Positions 24,056 to 32,600 of a stretch of DNA of 64,000 nucleotides are shown here, piece by piece. The position numbers and the translations under genes were made by a program. A model generated the notes under the pieces. It saw only the letters and a list, made by a program, of their open reading frames with translations. It had not been told where the DNA came from and did not search any database. Source of the DNA: an uncultured Prevotellaceae bacterium (lineage in GTDB: Bacteria > Bacteroidota > Bacteroidia > Bacteroidales > Bacteroidaceae); NCBI GenBank assembly GCA_902769705.1, contig CACXPX010000021.1, positions 1-64,000 of the forward strand, given 5' to 3'. Positions within the stretch are counted from its first letter, which is position 1, and each line of letters starts with the position of its first letter.

Positions 24056-25795
24056 TTATTCTTTTATGATTTCTATATCTCCGTAGCCCATTCGCTCGCC
24101 CTCAGACAAGCGGTCGGCATCGAGCTTGAGGATGCGGGCTTTGGTGGGGGTAAAATTGATGGTTTGCCATATGGGGTTGTTCACGATGTTCGAGAATTCG
24201 CCTGTTGCGAGCTTCGTCCAATGCGACCAGTCGGTGGAAGCCCATAAGGTGTAGTGGGTGATAAGTCCGTCGCGTGTGCCTTGTGGAGGTAGATAACGGA
24301 AGGCTGTGAACGTCTGCTCCGTGTCCCAGTCAATCATCATTTGTGTGGGACTGCTGAAAAAAATGTGAAGCCCCGATGATTTCTTTTCGCCCGAGTCTGG
24401 AATGTCGGCTGTGATGTCGGGAGCAAGATATACGCCTATTTTCCTGATGACGGGTTCTGCCTTACAGTCTGTTACGGTGAATCGGAGTTGGGTGGTTTCG
24501 ACAGTAGGGAAGCATATGATGCGGCGGTGCCCGATGGTTGTCAGTCCGTCTGAGCCCTCAACCAGTTCGTCTTTCAGCGCAATCCATTTTCCATCTACCA
24601 GAGCCTCAAGATTGAACTTCTTCACGCGTTGACCATAACGAATGTCCTCTTCGGCTACGAAGCGGTTGAAAGCGGTAGGCTTCTTGAAAGTAATAATGGT
24701 TTCGTAGTCTTGTTTCTTGATGGTTGCATTCTTGGTGAGGTCTGTCTTAAACACCTCGTCAATCATTCGCTTGAAGGCGATGCCTCGCAGGCTGTCATTC
24801 GGATGAATTCGGCCGTTTGGGGCAATGGGAAAATTGAGCAGTAGGGTAGAGTTGCGGCCTACGCTCTTGTAATAGGTGTCCATCAGTTTCGACAGGCTCT
24901 TCACATGCTCATTCTCCGTCTCGTGGTAGAACCAGCCAGGGCGGATGCTCGTGTTTGTTTCACCGGGACACCATACGTCACCGTTTTCCACACCGTAGTG
25001 TAGCATCGGGTAGGGTGTGTCGCCTTTGCTGGGCATCAAACTCCAATTTGTCTCGCCCACATTGCCGGCCTCTGTGCCTACCCAGCGTAGGTCGCCGCGG
25101 TCGCCACCATCGTTCCAGATGACAGCTTTGGGCTGCAGCTCCCGAATCATGCGAAACGTCTCGGCCCATCCGTAATAGGTTTTGCCGTCGATGCGCCGCG
25201 TCTCATTGGCTCCACCATACCAACCATCACCACCGTTGGCTCCGTCGAACCACACTTCGAAGATGTCTCCATAGTTGGTCAGCAGCTCGCGAAGTTGGTT
25301 GCGGAAGTAAGTGACGTACTCCGGTCGGCCATAATCCTTGTGGTTTCGGTCCCAAGGCGAGAGATACACAGCAAACTTCAGTCCTTCCTCGCGACAGGCA
25401 TCAGCCAATTCGCGCACTACGTCGCCCTTACCGTTCTTCCAAGGCGAATTCTTCACAGAATAGTCGGTATAGGCCGATGGCCACATACAAAAACCGCAGT
25501 GGTGCTTGGCGGTGAAGATGATGCCCCGCATGCCTGCTTGTTTACATACCCGTACCCATTGGCGACAGTCGAGGTTGGAGGGATTGAACAATTTCGGGTC
25601 TTCGTTGCCAAATCCCCATTCTTGGTCGGTATAGGTGTTTAGGGAATAATGGATGAAGGCATACATCTCCAAATCCTGCCACCGCAACTGATTCTCAGTG
25701 GGAACAGGTCCGAACGGTTCGACCTTTTGCTGCTTTTGCGCTTGCAACGACAGCACGTAGGTCATTGCCGCAAGGATTATGGTAGATTTCTTCAT
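24056..25795 (-). CDS. Alpha-L-fucosidase (GH29)
   Basis: This 579-residue secreted enzyme starts best at ATG 25795, giving signal peptide MKKSTIILAAMTYVLSLQAQ. Upstream GTG/ATG codons at 25813 and 25810 overlap the GH2 stop and would add a leader before the signal. The GH29 barrel is clear: FIHYSLNTYTDQEWG (47-61), IIFTAKHHCGFCMWPS (92-107) with the paired His, FAVYLSPWDRN (141-151) and the nucleophile D184 in EVWFDGANGG. C-terminal beta-rich parts (WIALKDEL, MIDWDTEQTFTAFRYLPPQ, IINFTPTKARILKLD-like) form a discoidin-type carbohydrate-binding module. It hydrolyses terminal alpha-L-fucose; linkage preference is not predictable here. Translation may be coupled to GH2, whose stop is 14 bases upstream. 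Confidence 0.93.
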   Translation of the reverse strand: MKKSTIILAAMTYVLSLQAQKQQKVEPFGPVPTENQLRWQDLEMYAFIHYSLNTYTDQEWGFGNEDPKLFNPSNLDCRQWVRVCKQAGMRGIIFTAKHHCGFCMWPSAYTDYSVKNSPWKNGKGDVVRELADACREEGLKFAVYLSPWDRNHKDYGRPEYVTYFRNQLRELLTNYGDIFEVWFDGANGGDGWYGGANETRRIDGKTYYGWAETFRMIRELQPKAVIWNDGGDRGDLRWVGTEAGNVGETNWSLMPSKGDTPYPMLHYGVENGDVWCPGETNTSIRPGWFYHETENEHVKSLSKLMDTYYKSVGRNSTLLLNFPIAPNGRIHPNDSLRGIAFKRMIDEVFKTDLTKNATIKKQDYETIITFKKPTAFNRFVAEEDIRYGQRVKKFNLEALVDGKWIALKDELVEGSDGLTTIGHRRIICFPTVETTQLRFTVTDCKAEPVIRKIGVYLAPDITADIPDSGEKKSSGLHIFFSSPTQMMIDWDTEQTFTAFRYLPPQGTRDGLITHYTLWASTDWSHWTKLATGEFSNIVNNPIWQTINFTPTKARILKLDADRLSEGERMGYGDIEIIKE

Positions 25796-25809
25796 GTAAG
25801 TGTCTTTCA

Positions 25810-27624
25810 TCACTTGGCATTATGCTCATACTTTTCCCTCATGCTGGTGTACCAATCGCGTAGCACGTAGAAGGCGAGTTTCTTTTCGCCCTTGTCGGAG
25901 ACGACACCCTTGCGGTTGAACCAGTCTTGCACGCCGAAGAGTGGCCGTCGGGGCGAAAGGAAGTCTTTAAGAATCCACGGGCTCATGCCTGCGAGACCAT
26001 CAATTTTCTCAAGCATGGCGATGTTCTCACGATAGAGGTTCTCTTGGAACTCCTCTGTCCAACGCTGCTCCTTCGAGCCGTGATAGCCGGCAAGAGCTCC
26101 ACCTCCCCATTCGCTGATGATGACAGGCTTCTCGTAAGGTACTTCCCACGTCATGCGGGGGGCGTCGTGAACATCGCGATACCACCCTACATACTCGTTG
26201 AAGCTCACCACGTCAACATATTTGTTCATATTGTCTTTCAGGCGGTTCACATAGTTGGAGGCACCAGTCACCTCCATCGCCATACTGATTAGGCGTGTAT
26301 TGTCTTGTGTGCGGGCATATTCGGCCAACTTGCCGAGGAACTGGTCGCGTGCATCGCTATGCGGTGTTTCGTTGGCAATCGACCAAATGATGATTGCTGC
26401 GCGGTTGTGGTCGCGATGAATCATGTCGTGGAGTTGCTGCTGGGCATTGTTGAATGTGCCTTCGTTCTGCCACGAGATGGTCCAATAAACGGGAATCTCG
26501 CTCCAAACCATAATGCCCATGCGTTCTGCCTCGCGCACAGCGAGCTCGTTATGGGGGTAGTGGGCAAGGCGGACGTAGTTGCATCCCAGTTCTTTCGCCC
26601 AAGAGAGCAGAATGTGAGCATCCTCAGTGGTGTGGGCGCGTCCTTGACGGAAGGGGGCTTCCTCATGGATGCTGATGCCACGCAAAAAGATGGGCTTGCC
26701 ATTGAGAAGGATTTGCTTGCCGCGCGTCTCGATGGTGCGGAAACCAATCTCGTCGGTCAGCTGTTGGCCGTCCATCGTGATTTCCACCTTATATAGTTTA
26801 GGGTTCTCGGGCGACCAAAGTATGGGCCGTGCCTTCACCTGTGCTGTTGCTTGACCGTTGACATCGGTGAGGAGCGTCTGGCTGAGTTTCAGCTCGGGGA
26901 TGTTGACCACAACCTGCTGGCCTGCAACTGCTTTGTTGAGTCGCACCTGCATGTCGATGAGCCGTTGGTTGCCCTTGGCAAGTTGAACGACATAGTCGTC
27001 GACAAACGTGTCGCCTACTTCAAAAAGCAGCACATCGCGTGTGATGCCTCCGTAGTTCCACCAGTCGAATATTTGTGTGGGGACATTGTCGCGATGACGC
27101 TTGTTGTCAACTTTCACCACCACGACATTCTCACCATCGCGCAGTTCATCGGTGACATCGAAGTTGAATGGCGTGAAACCGCCTATATGCTTACCCACGC
27201 GATGACCGTTGACATAGACGATAGCCTCGTAGTTGACGGCACCGAAATAGAGGATGGCACGACGGTCGGCCTTCTTCGTGTAGTTGAAACTGCGCTTGAA
27301 CCACACCGTTCCTTCATAAAAGAACAGTTGGTCATCTGCAGTGTTCCAGTCAGTGGGAATCTTCATGGCGGGAGACACATCGAAATTGTATTCCACAAGG
27401 TCGGACGGTCGTTGTGCCTTGGCGTTGTCGCCCCATGTATGGCGCATGGGGTTCATACGGTAGTCGTAGTAGCCAATCTCCTGCTGGTCGACGATATAAT
27501 TCCATCGTCCGTTCAACGACATGGGTTGTCGGGCATAGACATTCTGCACGATAGGCAGCTCGGTTGCACCGAAGACCCACATCGGGGCAATCAATGCGAA
27601 TAGTGTAGCAAATAGTTTTTTCAT
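25810..27624 (-). CDS. GH2 glycoside hydrolase (beta-galactosidase/glucuronidase-like)
   Basis: This 604-residue exported GH2 enzyme has signal peptide MKKLFATLFALIAPMWVFGA. The domains are in the usual order. A sugar-binding jelly roll (about 30-205; VWFKRSFNY, IVYVNGHRVGKHIGGFTPF) is followed by an immunoglobulin-like domain (205-300) and a TIM barrel from about 303 (LNGKPIFLRGISIHEEAP). The acid/base is E419 in SIANETP and the nucleophile E505 in ISEWGGGA. It lacks the large C-terminal domains of LacZ, so it is nearer to the short beta-glucuronidase-like group. It is the first gene of the GH series. The 64-base gap to ispH upstream holds no TAnnTTTG box I could find, so its promoter is unclear. 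Confidence 0.9.
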   Translation of the reverse strand: MKKLFATLFALIAPMWVFGATELPIVQNVYARQPMSLNGRWNYIVDQQEIGYYDYRMNPMRHTWGDNAKAQRPSDLVEYNFDVSPAMKIPTDWNTADDQLFFYEGTVWFKRSFNYTKKADRRAILYFGAVNYEAIVYVNGHRVGKHIGGFTPFNFDVTDELRDGENVVVVKVDNKRHRDNVPTQIFDWWNYGGITRDVLLFEVGDTFVDDYVVQLAKGNQRLIDMQVRLNKAVAGQQVVVNIPELKLSQTLLTDVNGQATAQVKARPILWSPENPKLYKVEITMDGQQLTDEIGFRTIETRGKQILLNGKPIFLRGISIHEEAPFRQGRAHTTEDAHILLSWAKELGCNYVRLAHYPHNELAVREAERMGIMVWSEIPVYWTISWQNEGTFNNAQQQLHDMIHRDHNRAAIIIWSIANETPHSDARDQFLGKLAEYARTQDNTRLISMAMEVTGASNYVNRLKDNMNKYVDVVSFNEYVGWYRDVHDAPRMTWEVPYEKPVIISEWGGGALAGYHGSKEQRWTEEFQENLYRENIAMLEKIDGLAGMSPWILKDFLSPRRPLFGVQDWFNRKGVVSDKGEKKLAFYVLRDWYTSMREKYEHNAK

Positions 27625-27688
27625 ATTTTTGTTTTTAGTTATTAGTTCTCTTTTTATAGGAGTGGGGTGGAAAGTTCCTTCTTCTCTT

Positions 27689-28603
27689 TCATCCCTTGGA
27701 GGGCTGAGGGGCCAAATAGTCCCGGCATTCTTCCATCAGCCATTTGGGGGTGCTGGTGGCACCGCAGATGCCCACTGTGCAGACGCCCTCGAGCCAGCGC
27801 ATGTCGATTTCGGCGGCGCTTTCAATCTGATGACTGTTGGGGTTCACACTACGACATTCGTTGAACAACACGCGCCCGTTGGAACTCTTCCTTCCGCTGA
27901 CGAACAATACGAGGTCGTGGCGGGCGGCAAATGAAGCGATGTTGGGCATGCGGTTGGCCACTTGTCGGCAAATGGTGTCGAAACTCTTGAAAGTAGCTGT
28001 GGGTGAGATATGCTCTTGGATATAGTCGATGATGCGATGAAACTCGTCAAGGCTCTTTGTGGTTTGGGAATAGAGATAAATGTCGCGTTGGAAGTCGAGC
28101 CGTTTCACATCGTCGATGTTCTCCACAACGATGGCGTCGCCTTTGGTCTGCCCAACCAGCCCCAACACTTCGGCATGTCCGTTCTTGCCGAAAATGACGA
28201 CTTGGGCACTACTCTCACACGAACTCTCGTATTGGCGTTTGATTCGTCGCTGCAGTTGGAGCACCACGGGGCATGTGGCATCAATAATCTCGATGTCGTT
28301 GCGCTTGGCAAGCTCGTAGGTCTTGGGAGGTTCGCCATGAGCTCGCAACAGCACTTTCACATCGTGCAGACGGCGAAGGTCGTCGTGGGTAATGGTAACA
28401 AGTCCCATTGCATGAAGACGCTCCACCTCCATGCCGTTATGAACGATATCGCCAAGGCAGTAGAGAGAGCCTCCTTTTGCCAACTCCTCTTCAGCCTTCT
28501 TAATGGCAGTGGTCACTCCGAAGCAGAAGCCACTGCCCTCATCAATTTCTATTTGCAATTGCGGTTTTCCCATTTGTCTCAGCAAACGATTACTCAGATT
28601 CAT
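27689..28603 (-). CDS. ispH: 4-hydroxy-3-methylbut-2-enyl diphosphate reductase
   Basis: IspH performs the last step of the MEP isoprenoid pathway, reducing HMBPP to IPP and DMAPP with a [4Fe-4S] cluster. The 304-residue protein has the three cluster Cys in family context: C27 in GSGFCFGVT, C111 in DATCPVV and C280 in VGICGATSTP. GDIVHNGMEVERL and RAHGEPPK supply the conserved substrate-binding His residues. The ATG at 28603 lies 3 bases after the DUF1573 gene stop, so the two are translated from one message. An internal Met at 28573 (MGKPQLQ) is an alternative start that would match shorter homologues. Confidence 0.96.
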   Translation of the reverse strand: MNLSNRLLRQMGKPQLQIEIDEGSGFCFGVTTAIKKAEEELAKGGSLYCLGDIVHNGMEVERLHAMGLVTITHDDLRRLHDVKVLLRAHGEPPKTYELAKRNDIEIIDATCPVVLQLQRRIKRQYESSCESSAQVVIFGKNGHAEVLGLVGQTKGDAIVVENIDDVKRLDFQRDIYLYSQTTKSLDEFHRIIDYIQEHISPTATFKSFDTICRQVANRMPNIASFAARHDLVLFVSGRKSSNGRVLFNECRSVNPNSHQIESAAEIDMRWLEGVCTVGICGATSTPKWLMEECRDYLAPQPSKG

Positions 28604-28606
28604 GCT

Positions 28607-29677
28607 TTATTCAGCATTGATGTCAATCACCACTTTCGAGTGGTCGGGGTCGTTGGTAATCATCAGCACACGAGGCTTGCTGCGTACACCGCGCAAGTCT
28701 TTGGCCACAGCTGTCACCTTCAGCTTAGCACTCTCTCCGGGAGCCAGCCGAGTCTTGTTCAGCGAAAGCTGAAGTCCTGTGGTGAACATCTGCAACTTAG
28801 CGATTTCAAGTTCCGATTTGCCGACATTCTGTATCTCGATGTCGCCTTTCAGTTTCTTTTTCGAGCCGAATTTTCCAAGGTCGAGCGACGTTGTGGACAG
28901 TTGTATCTGTGGCGCCATAGCCAGTTCGCGCTCTGTGAGGTCGCGGAATCCTGGCAACATAACTGCAGACACGACAATCTCCTTGTTTGCGGCCACCTTG
29001 TCACCAGGGAACTTGCCCAGATAAACCGACCTCTGTGTCAGACCAAAATCGCGAATCTGGCGTGTGTCGAGCGTGATGGTGATGACCCCCGAATGGCCTG
29101 AGGCAATCTTCGATGGAGAAACTTCAGCCTTCAAGTAATTGGGAAGGTGCATCACGACGGGCTCTGACGAGCCACCCGTCTCGTTCTTCACATGAATCTT
29201 CGCCATTGGACGGTCGCCCTGATTGACGTCATCGAACTCGATGTTGTCACGGTCGACCAACAAGTCGCCCAGTTTGTAAGGATATTCGCCCACAAAGTCT
29301 TTGATTTCGCTGACAACAACGCCTTTCAGCGTCAGCATCAAAGGTTCGCCCCCCACATCGGTATAAACACCAATCATCTTTTCGAAATGGCCCATCTGAC
29401 GGGCGTCGTAAGTGGCAAGAATCGAGAAACTCTGCCCCGATGGAATCCCCTGCTGGGGATACTCAACCGCTGTACAACCGCAACTGGTCTTTACATCGCG
29501 GATGTGCAACATGCCAGCACTGTTGTTCTTAAACTCGTATTCTGCGGTCACAGGCTGATAGAACACCACTTGTCCCACGTTGATAACATCGCTTCTCACT
29601 TCCACGCGCTGTCCGTATACGGATACGAATGCACACACGCAAAGCGCAATTGTCTTTAATCGTCTTTTGCTATTCAT
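28607..29677 (-). CDS. DUF1573-domain secreted protein
   Basis: This 356-residue exported protein has signal peptide MNSKRRLKTIALCVCAFVSVYG. It consists of immunoglobulin-like beta domains of the DUF1573/ASH-like type. The first (about 25-115) has EYEFKNNSAGMLHI, the diagnostic TSCGCTAVEYP and SFSILATYDARQMG. A second unit occurs near 240-350 (IEIQNVGKSELEIAKLQ, LAPGESAKLKVTA). Such proteins are abundant in Bacteroidota and their role is unknown, presumably periplasmic or surface structure. It sits between the alpha-2-macroglobulin gene (21 bases upstream) and ispH (3 bases downstream), so it is in the same message as an essential gene. Confidence 0.88.
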   Translation of the reverse strand: MNSKRRLKTIALCVCAFVSVYGQRVEVRSDVINVGQVVFYQPVTAEYEFKNNSAGMLHIRDVKTSCGCTAVEYPQQGIPSGQSFSILATYDARQMGHFEKMIGVYTDVGGEPLMLTLKGVVVSEIKDFVGEYPYKLGDLLVDRDNIEFDDVNQGDRPMAKIHVKNETGGSSEPVVMHLPNYLKAEVSPSKIASGHSGVITITLDTRQIRDFGLTQRSVYLGKFPGDKVAANKEIVVSAVMLPGFRDLTERELAMAPQIQLSTTSLDLGKFGSKKKLKGDIEIQNVGKSELEIAKLQMFTTGLQLSLNKTRLAPGESAKLKVTAVAKDLRGVRSKPRVLMITNDPDHSKVVIDINAE

Positions 29678-29698
29678 TGTTTTATATCGTTTTTTCTA

Positions 29699-32600
29699 TT
29701 ATCTATTATCATCGATTTCATTGCCAATAGTCATTGTCATAGCGCCTGTACGAGCAGAATACTCTGGTGAATAAGCACATTGCACGGTGCATATGCCCAT
29801 CTGGTAGGTTCCTTCGCGCTCGACAAAGTATTCTGTCTCTACAATGTGAGTTCCTTTTGCCATGCGGTCGAAATAGAAATATGTAGAATGGTCGCGGGGT
29901 GCTTGGTAGCAACCATTGTGATAACCGCTCAGCTGACGGATAGGTTCCAAGCAGGCTGCACGTTTGTCCTGGACCTGGACGAAATCATAGTCGCGGTCGG
30001 CTTGAATGGTCAAGCGGATACGAACCTTGTCGCCAACCTTCAATGTTCCTCCATTTGCAATTACATCTATCTTCTCTCCATTCACCTCTTTTATCACTTC
30101 ACGTTTCACAGTTAAGCCAGAGAAAGCATTCCCAGCGTCTGTGGCTTTCTGCATATATTGCGCATACAATGCGCCCCACGAAGTGCCAGAAGATATCTTC
30201 TCTGCCGTGAAAGTCTTGTGATGGGCACCCGCCAACGATGCCTTCACATAACCCAGACCGGCAGTGGCTTGGGGTGTTTCCACAACGCTTCCGTCCACTT
30301 TCAATGTGGCAGGCATCTGACCAGTTGTCGACAACTTGTTGGTTTCCCCATTCAAGAAAGCATATACTGCATTCACAGCATTGATGGGCGTGTCCCAGCA
30401 TTGAGTGCGTTTTGATTGGAGCAACCAACGCTGCATCTCTTCCACGGTCTTTTCGTCGTTCGTCAATTCGCGAATAGCTTCAATGGCAGCCACTTCGGTT
30501 GGAATCTTATAGTCAAACCAACTATAATACGCCTTCGGCGAGTCGAAATAACGTCCCATCTCCTCTGTATACACCGAATATTCACGAATGCTTTGCAGCA
30601 AGTTCTTCGCCTCAGCAGTATGATGGTTCTTTGCCATGATGATTGCTGTTATCGTCTTGCCGTAGAGTGTCAAGTCGGCAGGATGCTTAGCCAACAAGTT
30701 CACCAAATATTCAATATCCGAACGATTTGTATTCTTCAGGCCACTATCATCTAACGACCGAATGTACAGATAGCTAATGTCCAACTCGCTAGGCATCAGG
30801 TTCTTGCTTCCTTTGCGTTGTAACTTCTTCAGTTCCACCACATCATCATGCATCTTGTTGTCAAGATAGGTTAAGGCGTCTGACAACAATGAAGATGTGT
30901 CATCTTGTTTCCCTAACGCATGGTTTAGACGGACGAGGGTTTCCGCTACAGACATCGTGGTATAGGGATTACCGGGCATGCCTGGCCACCAACTGAATGA
31001 GCCGTCAGCATTCTGCAATTCCTTCAACTTCGTCTGGAAGTCGTTCAATCGATATTCCCCTTGGTTCGTATCAAACAAATTCACCAGTTGACGTTTTTGG
31101 TCAGCCTCATGGTCAGCCTCCATCACCCACGGCGTTTCATCCAGCAGAATGGACTTCAAATCCTCGTTCTTTTGCAAACTGCTCATCAGCGATGTCTCGC
31201 GTTTCTTGTCGCCAGAAGTCTGATTCCCAATGCCAGTTTCTTCCTCTTGCCACAACTTCACCATCTTTTCAATCTCGGGCGACTGCCTTACCAAGTACGA
31301 TGAAATGCTGTTTGCATAGATAGCCGTTGCCAAGCTGATAGCATCCTTTGTGTTAGGATTTGCCATAGTCGGCAAGGCCTGAATCATCAGCCAAGCAGGA
31401 TGATTGGTATATTCTATCGTCAGTTTTGGCAAACTGCCATTCGGTGCAGAAATCGTAGTGGGGAAAAGGTTGCCCAAATCTATCGTCTTTACTCCCGCAC
31501 CATTCTGAGTGAACGGCACAGTCGTTGTCACTAGTTCTTCGTTAGTCAGCACTGGCAGATAATGTTGTTCGCCATCACCAAATCCAGCACCTTCAGCCTT
31601 GATGCGGCAAATCAATAGAGAAGGCAGGTTGCTTGCATTCACGTTGAATGCCACCGATGTTCCTTTTCCGGCTTCTATGCTGAAAGGCATTTCCTGCTTA
31701 TAAACCACTTCCTCAGTCTCTGCCTCCAGTAATTCTATCGTGGAAACACCCGAAACGGTATGCTCCGAAGTGTTGAAGATGCGAGCGGAGATTTTCCCCA
31801 CATCACCAACACGCAGGAAACGAGGCATATTGGGCTGTACCATCACAGTTTTCTTGGCGACAACCTCACCCTCAATACTGCCATAACGGACGTCCTTATC
31901 ATGAGCAAATCCCATGAAGCGCCAAGTCGTGACGCTCTCAGGCAACGTGAAATGGATTTTCACTTGTCCTTTCTCGTCACTTGTCAACGAAGGATAGAAG
32001 AATGCAGTTTCCGAGAAATTCTCACGCATTTGTAACACATCATTCTCCCCATTGTTCTTCCGGCTATTGTCTTCCGGCTCCTTCCTCGTCTTCAATTCAC
32101 TATCATCTCCCATAACATCCTTCGTAGCCATCCTCTCACCTCCCAATTCATGATCTCCGTTTATGGAAGCAACTTTTGCCATTTGAATCGCCACATTTCC
32201 ACGGGCTCCAATCAATACGGGGCTCGTGTACTTCACACGAAGACCGGGTGTGATATAGAACAAAGACTCATCGAAATGACTGAATGACAATTCAGGAATT
32301 TCCAAAGCCTTCAGCCTCATCTCCGATGACAAATAGAAAGCGTCACTATATCCTCCTCCCCAATTTGTCCAAGGCAACGAGCGCAGTAAGTTCAGATAGA
32401 ACGGCCACGAGTGCATACGTATATCGTCCAGCGAGCGGTCGAACATCGCCGCCAGTAATTGCGCCTTGACGGGTTTCTCCTTCGAATCGGTGATGGTCAA
32501 TGTCCATTCTTCCTTTTGTCCAGGCGTCAACTTGTCGCGGAATGTCGTCCATTTCAGATGCAGAGTCTTGTCGGGGAATGGCTTCGCTATGCGTTGGCTA

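Noticed and set aside
28010-29101. Open frame antisense to ispH and the DUF1573 gene (about 363 codons)
   Set aside because: It spans two real genes on the other strand and shows no domain of its own.
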